Shown in pieces: positions 38,005-50,465 of a DNA stretch of 64,000 bases; within the stretch, counting starts at the first letter, position 1, and every line of letters begins with the position of its first letter. Position numbers and translations under genes: made by a program. The notes beneath the pieces are model-generated. The model was not told the origin of the DNA. It did not search any database and saw only the letters and a program-made list of their open reading frames with translations. The stretch is taken from the NCBI RefSeq assembly GCF_947623445.1, contig NC_135242.1, forward strand, positions 8,246,001 to 8,310,000. Direction: 5' to 3'. The stretch is from Clavelina lepadiformis (taxonomy: Eukaryota; Chordata; Ascidiacea; Aplousobranchia; Clavelinidae).

Positions 38005-40368
38005 CATTTAACATTTAACTTCACCATTCATTACATTTTTGAACTTTCGATACATGTTGAAGTACAGTTTTTGAATAAAAGCATTTCATAAAAAAAAAAC
38101 GATTCCGCAACAACTTCAATGACTTTGGATTGTGACCTAAAGTAAGTCAAATCAACCAAAATTCTCATCTAAGCTACATAGTTTAAACAAAAACATTAAG
38201 TCTTTACAAAAACCTGACTTGAATCAGTTATTGACTTTACTCGAGTCTTTCATCTCTGGTATGGATGTGATCAATCAAAAATGAACCTAAATATTACACA
38301 CAAGTTTTGATCATTTTTTGTTGTTCTAACTAATCCTAATTTTGCAGCAGTTTCAGGACTTTATTTTGTAAAAAGTAAAAAACAACCAGCACAAAACACT
38401 GAAGTTTCTGGTTGTCGGCTGACTGTGAAAACAATGGTATGTTTTTGAGTTTACATTTGTAATTTCATATTGCAAAACAAATTGATCTCTATTATTCCTT
38501 ATGGAAGTAACAAAATTAGCCAAATGTTGCATTCATACGCTTACTTGTCACAGACGTCTGATTAAATGCATTAACTAAAGAAATTAGATAGTTTTTTACT
38601 GTATTCACATTCTCACAAAGACATTTTTTTTAAATTAGCACAAAAGAAGCTTTGTTTAGTTATTTCTTACTTATCAATTCTTTAGATTTGCAATGTGTTT
38701 AACTGATTTCTTATTTATCTATATTAACGAAATTTTTATACCAATGAAGTGAAAGTAAAAAAAATATTTTTGTATAACATAGAAATACGGGAAACAATAT
38801 AGACTTGAAAAAATGAATGCATGAAAGTTATACTTTCAACCCATTGTCTCACACTTACACCTGAAACATACCTAAAGTTCATGAACAGTAGGAAATCTAC
38901 AGTGGGATTTTTGCATAGCTGGGAAACCGCTCTTTTAAAAAGAGTGTCCACGCTGAGAAAACAAGCGCGCTATTTTTTGCAATTCAAAGGTGTATGCCTA
39001 TAGCACATTTATAACCACTGCCACCTCATGCCAGGTGGTTACTAGTGAATTACCTTAAGTTAGTTTCAAAGCAGTCTTCCTTTATTTACAGCATAAAATC
39101 AGTCTCAAAGCAGTCAAAAAATCTAGATGTTTAACTTAACTTAAACTTTTAATGAAACGATTTTGTGCAAAAAAAAGAATGAAGAGCGGATAGCCCTAAA
39201 ATAGGAGTGGCTCCTGCTCACGCTCCTAAAAAATGAGCCCATCTCTGGATTTTTGTATACATGAATCCGAGATCATTTAATCATCCGAGAATTAACATAA
39301 ATCATCATGAAACTAGTTTCCACCATATTATTTTAATGCATTATAATCCATGTCGTTATTCTGGAAACCTTACTTACCCGACAGAATATTTTGGGTTAAC
39401 GAGATCATACAGTATACACTATTTAGTTATATGTCAACATTATTTAGTTCAAATGTTTAATGTGGGCGATGTAAGTGGTTTATACCCAGACTAGAAAGTT
39501 TGCAAGGTTATCATTTTGATATTATTCCAATGACAGACTGCTAGGTTTGTCTAGTGCTCATAAAATTTGTGCACTATTCTATAGTACAACAGCAAAAGTG
39601 CGTGCAAAATATATCCTATGTAGAATGTAAACTTAGCAGACTGGACAAAAAATGTGCCAAATCAACATGAATTTAAATCTTGGGAACTAATAGTGACAAC
39701 TTTTGTTATTCTGTTGAATTCGAATCTTGCAAGATAACTTTGATCAAAACTGTGGTGTTATAGCCTACCTATAATGATAAAAAATAAAAAGATAAGTGGA
39801 CTTTTTCTAATTCCATTGTACATAAAAATACACGTTTCCCAAAATCGTAACCTTGTGTGGTTTGCGTTTGGCGCGTTGAACGGAATTTCCCCAACCAGAG
39901 AACAATTTTTCAAAGTTATTAACGGACAGTTTACTTTAATTTTATTACAACTGACAAAGAATTGCATTAACTTCAAATATATAGTTTTAAACTGTTGTTC
40001 ACAGCACAACCTTCCAAGCATATTAGAATCAAGTTTTATTTCGAGATGTTACTGGTTACTCACTTGGTCGCTCTCCCGCAGAATAGTTAACGTTATATAT
40101 TGTTAGTATTCTATGATAGCATTTTATTGGTATAAAACAATGTAAATCTATAAATACTGCTAGAGAACTAAAACGATGAGAGTTGATGAGAGATAATGAA
40201 CTAAAAAGTAAGAGAATTAAGGGAATCTAAGATGTCTATGATATCCTGCTTGCTTAGTTCTCTTAATCCACTAGCGGTACATGGAAAGTTCCGAAACAAC
40301 CAAGGGAAGAAGTGATTCTGCGCCTCTGTGGTGAGTTGATACAATTAGACTGAATAACACTTTTAATT
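38005..40368. other. Intergenic, no gene seen
   Basis: AT-rich with several open frames under 115 codons on both strands, none with a family signature or plausible splice context. The core promoter of PAGR1 should lie just left of 40369. Confidence 0.4.
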
Positions 40369-42085
40369 ATGAATGACAATTGGGAAGTTCCAGATAGTGA
40401 TGGTGAGGAAACATACCAACCCCAGCCTGATATCATTGTTACTTTGTATAAAGCAATTCAAAAACAAATGGTAGGTATCAAATAATGTCTGAAGTTTTAG
40501 CGTAGTTAGTAAATTTGGATCTAGTATACAAGTGCACAACCAAAGGGTACCTTTATATACTAGACCACAGCTACTCAAATTATGACGTCATCTTGTATCC
40601 AACACAATCTTAATAGATCGTTATTTATTCTGTACTTGCATACTCCTAACAATTGTTTTTTTTTGTGAAATAATCGCAGAAACATTAGTCAATGCAATTG
40701 CTTAAATCATCTCACCAATTGTTCCATTTTCGTAAAACGTTTTCTGTGTTCACCTAGACTGCAGAGTATGGCACATAATGGCAGGAAACTTTTTGGCCAA
40801 AACGGTGTTGTACATCAGAAGAGCAATTTTGCTAAAAGAAAAATAGAGACTTATTCTTTTTCTCCGTTTCCTATTATAAAAGGTGCGGTACCTTGCTGCC
40901 ACAAACGTTGGACATGCTTGGGCCATGGTGCACTCCCAAGATGTCGGCAAAAACTGCCATACTCTGCAGTTCGGCATGTGGTGACACCGGGTCTTGTATC
41001 TGTAGCATACACGATTCTAATGAAAAACTGCCTTACTTTCTAATCTGGGCCAGAACAACCATACAGAAGCAAGGTTTATTTCTTGTTTCAGGGCATTAAT
41101 TAATACATTGAGAGTGTAGTGCTGCCATGTTTTAAAAGATGAAATTAATTGTGAGTCATATGCCTTAACCACTGCATCATCAAGTCAATTTATCTATGAT
41201 AGCTATTGTTTCATTAAGTTTGATTAATGTAAATACACTTGTGAATATAATAATGTGATTAAATCATTTACACCTCGACCTAACACAGATTCCTGATCTG
41301 GAAGTTAAGATACATCCCAGACGACAACCCAGCATACCAGAAAATAACAATACAGCAGATGTTGAAGCCAATGAAAGTAACTCCCTGCCTGCACCTGAAG
41401 ACGAAATTAACGTTGCGGAAGAATCTAACGAATTTGACTTTGATTCCCAACATATAGACACTGTCAAAAGGTATAGTAATATTTCACTAATACTGTACTA
41501 TTTGCAATTTAAGCAACTTTGCGTCCATATTCAAGCACTACCTGACCTGTGAATGTAATTACAGTAGTACCAAGTGGTCATTTGCATCTCAAATTAACTC
41601 ATTAGTCAATTATACGTATGAGGAGTGCAGTACCGTATATAAGGCTGCTTTATTGTCCATAGCAAAGTTGTGTTACTTTCTCATACAAATAAAAAAATCG
41701 TAATTGATTGAAACAAGATCATATAAGCTTTTTTACGCAATCATTGGCCTGCAAAGTGTAATCATGCAACCCTTTATTTTTGTGAGAAAACAATGTTTTT
41801 TCACCATTACTGAAAAATCAACTTCCTTTAAGAAAGCAAGGCTTTGCAAATATTCACAAATGCAGCAGATGCTTGTATCTGTAGACATTGCCAAGTGGGA
41901 ATGGCTGCACTTATTTTTTTGAGTTATAAATGAAGTTACGTTTACTTAGATTCACTCGACGCAACCCAAGTCGACCTCAAACTAAAAAAGTTGCAAGGAT
42001 GGATAAGGTTTGTTCAAACATAATCAAGTACCAGAAAATGGATGAAGAGCAGCAGCAATTGGAAAAACAAGAAAAAAATGAATGA
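40369..42085 (+). CDS. PAGR1: PAXIP1-associated glutamate-rich protein 1 (PA1), 3 exons, 139 aa
   Basis: Exons: 40369-40470, 41289-41470, 41950-42085. The order of conserved blocks matches vertebrate PAGR1: NWEVPDSD near the start, then LYKAIQ, the HPRRQPSIPE segment, an acidic linker with EFDFD, RRNPS and finally the basic RMDKVCSNI-KYQKMDEE helix. The protein is shorter than the human one (about 254 aa) because the acidic N-terminus and the C-terminal tail are missing. Known role: a nuclear partner of PTIP/PAXIP1 in the KMT2C/KMT2D H3K4 methyltransferase complexes. Convergent with PPP1R35, whose stop codon is about 460 bases away. Intron 1 contains a small inverted-repeat element. Confidence 0.82.
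40759..40969. mobile_element. Small inverted-repeat element in PAGR1 intron 1
   Basis: CTGCAGAGTATGGCA (40759-40773) and its exact complement TGCCATACTCTGCAG (40955-40969) bound about 210 bases. Probably a MITE. No target-site duplication is obvious. Confidence 0.6.
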
Positions 42086-42529
42086 AAACAAAACGCTAAC
42101 TCTTGACCATGAAGTCAAGTCTTGCTCTATGCAATGACAGTGACAAGAGTATATGGCGGAGCATTCGTAATTCATGAAAAATAAACTTTATGTGATGCTG
42201 AAGGAATAACGAAGATGATGCCACATGTTTTACAGAACAAATCAAGTTCATTTGAACAAGCAAGTGCATGGGAAATTTCAACGTACTTGCTTAAAACAAA
42301 ATGTTGTTCCTGTGCAGCATATACGTTAACGATTGTATTTCTCTTGGCAGTTAATGTGTAAAGTAACTACATTTTGATGATAAGTAAACATGGCCTGAAA
42401 TAGTTGACCATATATTATATTTTCCTGTATTAAAACAACCTGCTGCTCACGTAACAGATGTATATACAAATCTAAATATGTTTAATTGCATAAATAATTT
42501 TCCAATACTGCTTGTACATGTATTCCAAA

Positions 42530-42543
42530 AATAAATATTTATT
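42530..42543. terminator. Palindromic bidirectional poly(A) signal
   Basis: AATAAATATTTATT is a perfect 14-bp palindrome, so AATAAA can be read on both strands. On the plus strand it lies 445 bases after the PAGR1 stop. On the minus strand it overlaps the PPP1R35 stop codon (TAATAAATA). Confidence 0.65.
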
Positions 42544-44321
42544 AGTATGAATTTAACTCATTCCAACTCAGAGAATGATCATATAATGACATCACAGTAT
42601 CTAGGGGTGTTAATGTGGGATTAAGACAAGGAAGGGAGAAGCATTTGCTGTCGAGCACCACTTTCTCTTGAATAAGATCAGCAGGAAACATGTCTAAGAT
42701 ATCAGGCTCTCCAGGACTGTAAGGCTACAAAAAACATGGTCAGGGATTAATAATAATGTGATTGTTGTATGACACAAATTTTTGTCATTAATATCACAAT
42801 AATGCTTTGGTAATGATCTCAAACCATTATCAGTTAACCTTTGCCTGAGAAGGTCGTTTAATACGTCGAAATTCCGCTGATGCCATTACATCTGACAATG
42901 GCACATCAACACTAACAAGATTTTTGAATAACATGTCTTCTGGGTCAATATTTGTTCCAGCTGATGCCTTCACAGTAACATGGGCCTAAACACAATAATA
43001 AGCATGTGAACTTGTCGAAAAAACGTTAAGGACATGACAACTTGATTAGTTTAATACCATCATTTCAATACACACCATGTCTTTCAGACAATGACATTGT
43101 ACATTTTATAGTGCTTTTAAGTTTTCCAATAACGAATTCTTGTTTATCTCATAAACAACATAAAACACATTTATCACAATAATGAAATGCGGCACCTTTA
43201 GTTCTGGGTCTTCCTCCAACTTTTTCTTCATGGTTTGCAAAGCATCGAATTTCTCCTCTTTAATATGCTAAAACAACAAGAAATTAAAAGCTAACAAAAT
43301 GCAATATTTATACAGCACACAAAAGATTTATTTTAGCACAATTGCACTATACCTGCAACTTCTGTCCCATTGCTAAAGAAGAATTATATTTTGGTTGCTC
43401 AAGTGGAATTGAATTAAACTGATCATCTGATTTTGAAATATACTTTACAGAATGAGAATGTCTTTGAAGTCCAGATTTTTTTTTCAGAAATATTTGAAGG
43501 GATTGCGTGGAAATCGCTATGCTAGTTTCATTAGGACCACTGGTCAAGTTAGTGGTCAGCTTGTCAATCTTTTGTTGAGCTAATGTGTTTTTTCTGTGTC
43601 CTTCCGATCCTCTAGCCACTTTTATTCGAGTGACCGCATAAGGTTTTGTAGGCTCTACTATTTTTTTGACGGGCTCAGGATGGGATAGTTTTTTCCCATG
43701 CATATCCAATATTTGTGAATAGTTAGATTCAGGTCCGATTGCTGCAAATTGCTGGAAAGATGAGCTAGAATTTGTGGAATTAAAATCCATGCTTGCATTA
43801 CTGGATTCTACATTGTGATCTAGAGTTATATCAGCCAACGGATTTCTTTGTGTAAGCAGAGCAGCTTTTGTACTGAAATCTGATGTGTCTTCAGTGCCAT
43901 GAGATGATCCCTCCTCAAACTCAGTACTGATCGATGAGCTGTCATTACAAGCGCTCTGGCTCACCGGTGATTCGATTAATGTATCATCGCTTGAATCTGG
44001 AATGTCAAAGCGTACTTTGTTCTTTGATTGTGGCTTTGTTATTTCATTCCCTGTTAATTTTGTCTTCAGCAAAGAAGGTAATTTCTCAGGTGTGATAAAC
44101 AAATCTGGATCTTCTACTACAGGAGGAAGATATGCTGTTACATTTTTTTGTTGGCTTTTAATTTTTCGAAAGTGTACTGGGGGCTTTTCAGGTGTTATTA
44201 GCAACGAAGGATCAGAGTGAACTGCAGTAATTTTAGTTGGAATTAAGTCCAGCTCTGATGCTTTCTTTAAATCTTCTTGGTAAGAACCATCGTGTAGGCT
44301 CACATTACTTGGTGAAGACAT
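42542..44321 (-). CDS. PPP1R35: Protein phosphatase 1 regulatory subunit 35 (4 coding exons, 456 aa)
   Basis: Exons on the minus strand: 44321-43353, 43267-43196, 42985-42839, 42724-42542, all phase 0. The start MSSPSNV follows a TTATTGCAG acceptor, so an upstream non-coding exon is likely. Residues 102-105 are KVRF, a PP1-docking RVxF motif. The C-terminal domain matches PPP1R35: NSSLAMGQKLQ, EEKFDALQTMKKKLEED, then LFKNLVSVDVPLSDVM. The N-terminal half is long, Ser/Thr-rich and disordered, with a duplicated SLLITPEK/DLFITPEK motif (39-46 and 73-80). Known role in mammals: a centrosomal PP1 partner needed for centriole elongation. Longer than the human protein (about 250 aa), almost entirely because of this N-terminus. 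Confidence 0.88.
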
Positions 44322-45424
44322 AACTATTTTTGACACTGCAATAAAAAGCTTTATAAAAGGTATATGAATGAATAACGTACATAAATAACATTTCACAACA
44401 AAGCCTACGATACATAAATTTTTATCAAAACTTTATACCAAACTTTATCAAAACTTACAAAATAATATGTTCAGATTCAACAAATGCGGTTAATGGAATT
44501 ACAGTATAGAAGCAACTGCTAGAGTACAAATTTTACAATGAATTCGCTGATGTTAGAATGTGTCGAAATATGTTTAATACTTTACATCTTTATTTACCCT
44601 CCTTTCTAGCATCATAGGCTACTGTTTTTTCCTTCCTTAAAACGTGCAATGTTACAAAAAAGCAAAGCAGACATGTGGTGTGTGTACACCAGGGGTGATG
44701 ACCAATTCGCTGTTGCGGGCCACTTTGTCAGTTACAGCTGAGTAAGCGTGTGGAGTGATCGGAGTTTTATAGATTAGTAGCCTAGCAAAAACATTTGGCT
44801 TCCTGTACACATCATAATTGCAAAACTAAAGAAAGTGAATTTAGTGTAAATTAAGTATATCTACAAGTGATATATTTCTATAAGTTTTTCTTGTTACACC
44901 GTTAAACTTTATAAAGCAAACTTGGACTGATAACTGAATCTTTTTTAGGAAAAGTCACCAAATTTCAAGTTTCTAAACCAAACAGTACCGGTACAGCTGT
45001 ACGTACAGTACAACTTTACTGTACGGTTTGCTGTTACTGTGTGCAGGGTCGGCCACACATAGTGTAGATAGGGTTAAAAAGTATTGTATGTACAGTCTTG
45101 AAATTTTATATACAGTTCTTGGAATCATAAGAATCTTGCCCATTAAAATTAATATTAAAATAGCAATTTGTTTGGTAAAATTCGGACACTGAGTACTTTC
45201 GTAGACTGGCTACCCAACTTTGCAGTCTGGCAGCTGCTACTGTATCTCCACACATTGGTATGCTAGCTTAGCGTAGCCTACACAGCCTAGAAATGCCTTA
45301 CGAAGAAACGCCTTTTCTATAAGTAATAGCTACACCAAAACAATGTTTTCGATTTTGAAAAACAGCTCGGTACATTGAAAACTACGTTGTGACTAAATCA
45401 TAAAAATCTCGTGTCAACGTTAGT
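44322..45424. other. PPP1R35 upstream flank
   Basis: No coding exon. A hAT-like left end (CAGGGGTGATGACC) lies at about 44690 without a clear partner. Confidence 0.35.
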
Positions 45425-45537
45425 CATAGATATTATATAATCATATTTATACAGTATAATTATAAATTTTTATTTATTTTTTATTTTATATATACATGTT
45501 TATACAAACATATTATAGTTTTTATATAATATCTATG
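45425..45537. mobile_element. 113-bp palindromic mini-MITE
   Basis: Inverted termini CATAGATATTATATAA and TTATATAATATCTATG. Flanks ACGTTAGT (45417-45424) and ACGTTATT (45538-45545) match 7 of 8, indicating an 8-bp target-site duplication. The interior is AT-only-like, with no coding capacity. Confidence 0.75.
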
Positions 45538-45545
45538 ACGTTATT

Positions 45546-47329
45546 ACGTTCAAAACCATATATATAATATAAACATGGTTATGTAATATGTGTGTGTTTA
45601 TGGTTCAAAACCGAAAATAAAAATTCTAATATCTTTTTAGTCATTGATTTGCATTGTAGTTTCAAACGGCACAAGATAAAAATAGATATTTGTTGAATAA
45701 CTTGGCAGTCACTGTATCCAACATATGCGTTTGCTTTAAGCTTTGACTGCCTGGGAAAAACTCGGATTTTGTTCTACTGCATTTTCTCAAATTAAGACCG
45801 ACAGAACTTTTCCACGAAAGTCATTCTATTTATTTTCGCCAAAGGTCATTAAAATCTCTAAATCATGAAATTAAAAGGGAACTGAAGTCATTTCCAACTT
45901 ATTTTTTTAAAAAGAATAAAAATACGCTGATTCCGATAATGCTAACGAAATTTCCCAATGTTTTTTTGTTAGTAAGTTATTAACAAAATCGTTTTCAAAA
46001 ATCTATGCGGGGAGCTTGTCTGTATGTGCAAGTTAAGATTAAATAGGTCATATACTATATATACAATCATATTAGGTTTATTTGGTTTTCAACTTTTCAA
46101 TAATGATCATAAATGCAAACTTTTGCTCTTAGCAAATGTAAGAAAACCAGAACTGGGCAACGTTTGTTTAAAAAGTATGGCGTTTACGTTATCGCTCGTC
46201 GAAGAAAAATCGAGCGCCGCTTGCATTCACATTGTTGACAAAAAATTGAGCGCGTTCGCTCCCGGGCACACAGAAATCAATTGAACGTGCTCGCGTTTGT
46301 TGCGGTAAAAGCTATTTTTGTCTTTTCTGGACATTTTAGATAAACAAATGCATTTACCTGTTGTAATGTGGAGCTTGTTTCCATTTGTTAGTTATCATCA
46401 TGACATTTTACAAAAACATTTGAGATTTCCAAGGGCAGCCTTAACAGATTACTAGCTACCGCGGTAGCGAATCATCTTACGTCCAAGACGTTTTATTGAA
46501 ATTATTTTTTTTATCTATTTTATGGAACCATAGACATCGTATATATATAAACGTGTATATGATATTTATGTATTAGAATTTTTTTCATTTTATTATTTTT
46601 CATAGCCTAGCCGCCCTATACTGTAAAGTCATAAGCCTACAAAATTCGCTTAAACCTGTTTTATCTTAGGCTTTTGTCCTTGTTTTTTGTAACCTTTTGA
46701 AAAAACATTCAGTCTATGGACGACGTTTGGAGCGAAAAAAATGTGAGCTTCACCCCCCCCCCCGCGAACTCACTTCATTTTGGCAAATTAGCATTCACTC
46801 AATCGAGTGCGCTCGTGGTGGAGTAGATTTTTGCGGTAATAATACTTCTACAGTTCTACTTAAGTAACTTATGTGGTTACTTTGACCACTGCTGCTTAAC
46901 GCTTAGTGTAGAGCCGGCGAAAAATCTCAGTAGCAACTTGTTTAGCGCAAACTATATTTTTATACTACTTTCTTTATCATTGATTGCACTACATAACACA
47001 GTTTTTGTTTAGCTCATTTTTATGTCCCTGTAAGATTTTTAGAGCGCCGAGTTCAAAAAGCGTTTTATTTTTTTCGGATCATCATTGCTTTTTTAAATAT
47101 TCACAGTTTTTGCTTTATTCAACTCATAATTTGTTGCTTTTTTGCGCATCTTTTCATAATGTTCATGTAATAGATTTAATCCGTAGTGATTCTTTATTAG
47201 GTTTATTTAAACATAAAAGTCACAATTAAACTCTACTTTGTTTATTACAAGTCCCAAAAGTATCAAAACACGCTATTCCAGAAAATGAAAACCTTAAAAT
47301 ATGAACTGTTGAACAAGTTTTTTTTTTAT
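45546..47329. other. Intergenic, no gene seen
   Basis: AT-rich. A C11 homopolymer lies at about 46752. A transposon-end-like stretch at about 46830-46895 (ACTTAAGTAACTTATGTGG...TTTGACCACTG) has no partner. Confidence 0.4.
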
Positions 47330-48220
47330 CAAAAGTATCTTCCCTTATCAAAAACCAAATGTAATCCTCCATCGTTGCACTGTTCCAGCGGCCTTGATAC
47401 CGTCTTTCCTATGGCTGAATAACTTGGTGAAATCTTTCACCGTGTTTCTCGTCAAAGTCCCCAAGATTTTCTTGAAAGCACTCATAATGAGAAAATAAAA
47501 GACGAAGTTTTAAGGACATACGACATCCCATTTGTTCGTAGCTGGTGACAAGATTCTTTACTGTCTCTTTGCAATTTGGATCTTTCTTGTTTCCTAAAAA
47601 GCCGTCCACCACACCTAAAAATGCTTGCCATGCGTTTCTGGTTGTTACAGTAATTTTTTCGTCCAGGGTTCTTGATTTAAACGTAGCCTAGTACTTATTT
47701 GGGGGCCAACAAATATTCTTTCCTTTAGTTTGGCATATGACAACTTGAGAAACATTGCTCTCAAAATTTTTCTTTCGTAATCCAAAATCTTAACAAATTG
47801 CTTCACTAAACCTAATTTTATATGTAGAGACTATAATAAAACTTGTTCCCAGCTTACAAGTAGCTCTTTGATGACATTGCACCTTGCACCTTCCTGGCGT
47901 TATTTCTTCCCTTGGCGGACACCGATTCTTTTGGCAGTGCTCTCAATCAGCTTTGCTATTCCGTAAGTAAAGAAAGCAGTAATTTTGGTATAGCCACCCT
48001 GCCTTGCAGACCCAACAAAAAAAACAATATCTAATTGCCACAAACAGACCAAATTAGATTTAGCATACCTTATTTTAAACAATAGTTGCTTGACATTTTC
48101 ATAGTCTTTTTTCATTTGTATCGAGTAAGCAAGCGAAATTGATGGATATATGTTTCCGTTATTAAGTAAAACTGCTTTACGGCTTTTGGTTGAACTGTCA
48201 CAAAAATTCGTCACGGATTC
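47330..48220 (-). pseudogene. Decayed transposon-type ORF
   Basis: Minus-strand fragments recall an ORF found in many animal transposons of uncertain class. The 5' part (47900-48214) includes KAVLLNNGNIYPS and MKKDYENVKQLL. The 3' part (47409-47612) includes FLGNK, CRMSLKLRLLFSHYECF, ENLGDF and HGERFHQ. After a stop and a frame change, ERRYQGRWN and TMEDYIWFL follow at about 47340-47415. The stops and frameshifts make it non-functional. The family name is not certain to me. Confidence 0.65.
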
Positions 48221-50290
48221 GGATCATGTTCTATTACAACAGCATTTAGCAAACCATTTACGTCTTTGCAATAACATAGGTCATGAAGTACATGAAAGTA
48301 AACAGAGAAGTCCAAATGCTTTTTCCTATAGGCAGTTACTTTGCAATCATTGCCCAACAAATTCCACTCGTTTAATCTTGTTGTTAATAACTTTGCTACG
48401 GATTTTGTTAGCCCGGGGGCGCGTAATAAATCGCCTAATTTTCCTTTGGATGCTTGGATGGTGAAGAAATTGGATTACAACTAAAATGCACAAACTGATG
48501 AATAGTTCTATGTTTTGCAATACTAAACTCAACTTAATGAGTTTCTAAGCAGGCAAACTCAATAAAATCAATCGGCTCAGATAACACGAAAAATAAGGAG
48601 TACTGAGAAGAAAGCTTTACAAGATAACAAACATTTTACACTCCCTTTTACTTTCTCTAGAAACGCCAATTTATAGCACAATAAGTTTGACAGACTGTTC
48701 AACAATGCTTGAGCTATTGATTGCAAAGTACATTTTTGCCCGATTAAAGGTTTCCAGTGAGAAAAACAATGTGCATACTTGTCAATCATAGTTTGATTAC
48801 TCGTGTAAGACCTTCAAATTGCCTTCGAAACTCGCCAAACGCACTTTTAATTGTTTCGATTATTTTATGCCAATGGCACATTAGATCTGTTCTTCTCTTT
48901 TGGTTAGAAAAAAGATGAAAATAAACTTTTTGTGTCAATTAACGTATACACGATATGCATTACAACTTTATTATTTTGGCCTAAAATATTATCGAAGTTT
49001 TGTCTGTATTTACAGCAATGTGCTTGTAATCTTCAAGCTAGAAAGTTGATTTCTTTACAATGAAGTAGACCTGCGATAAAAACGTATTCCATTGTCGTAT
49101 GTCCATATTTATTTCTGTGTTTTGTGCTTTGTCAATAAAAAATGGTCTTTGTTTATCGGCAAGCGAGGATCATCTCCTTCAGAAGTCAAAGAGCAGACAG
49201 ATGTGGCAAGTCATCGAAGGCAAATATACATATAATCGTGCATTACGATAATGCAAAACGAGGAAGTTATTAGTACAAAACAGTAAAGCTTTTTCCTACA
49301 TAGAAATGTCTTAAGACGAGTCGCATCTTCAAACAGCGTTTATTTCGTTACATGTACCAATTAAATTAGTTTTCTTATATTTTGAGTGAAGGCTCTCATA
49401 TCAACCTGCCCTTTTGCTCTCATTTATGGTGAGTTACGCTATCACAAAAGATGACTATCCAAAATTATAGTCAAGAATATTAATATCTGGGTTTAAAGGC
49501 AGTTGTCGTAGCTATTTTGTTATCAGCGTTTGAATGAAAGTCTATCTCTATCACAACTACGGATTTATCATGGGCAGTAGAACTAGAATACTAGATACAC
49601 ACTGGATCATTACACCTCAACTAGTTAAAACCGTAGTCCAAGAGCAAAATTTCTTTTTAATCCATTATTTTCAACAAAAAAGTAGGTGCTTTGCAGCAAT
49701 CAAAATAACAAAAGCCAAGAACAAGACATACAGGAACGAGAGCGTTTAATGACTAAGATACCCACAAGGGTTACTGCTACTTAAGCTCTAATGGACGCAT
49801 ATAGGTGCTGTCAAAGGAACAAGTGCTGCTAACTTATCAAGTTATCACTAATAATAATTAATAAGTAAGTGTTGCACTGTTAGTCACAAAATGGCAGTGT
49901 AATCACAAGAACAATAGACTGGGATTTTCACACAGTTTGTAGCAAAAGGCCGGATTACGTGTAACATGTTTTTACACAATGCTCTGCGAAATCAAAAAGT
50001 TCAATGTGCAATAAACTTTCAGACAAAATAATGTGGTTTGAATATCAGATGTCCTTTAAATGATCATGAACAATACAACCTATTTAAGAAGATATCTTTG
50101 ATAAGTAACTGATGAAAAGATATGAAAAGAATTTTACCATCAGGAAAATAAGCTAAAGTGCCACAGTAAAAAAAACACCATAAAACATAAATGTATAGTA
50201 CTACAGATTGAGAAACTTAGTTGGGTAGAATGAGTTTTAGTGAGCTATGAAAAACAGCATGTATTTTTTTATCTGAGGGAGTCAACACAG
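48221..50290. other. Intergenic, no gene seen
   Basis: Only short unrecognised open frames. Transposon sequence from the left may extend into it. Confidence 0.4.
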
Positions 50291-50296
50291 TTTATT
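50291..50296 (-). terminator. Poly(A) signal of the prothymosin-like gene
   Basis: TTTATT on the plus strand reads AATAAA on the minus strand, 170 bases after the stop codon. Confidence 0.55.
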
Positions 50297-50465
50297 TTCA
50301 TAAAACAATTCAACACAGTAGAATGCTGGAACATATTGGTGCTCTTATTACACTATTTCAGAGTTTTAAAAAAGTTTGTTGTGATATAAAAGCTGAATAA
50401 AAAGTCACCCCATAAAAGTTTTTAAAGAAATGGTTCAAAGATGTTTAAACTGCCTTTAAGTGAGT

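Noticed and set aside
44002..44220. Plus-strand ORF within PPP1R35
   Set aside because: Antisense shadow of the 969-base first coding exon.
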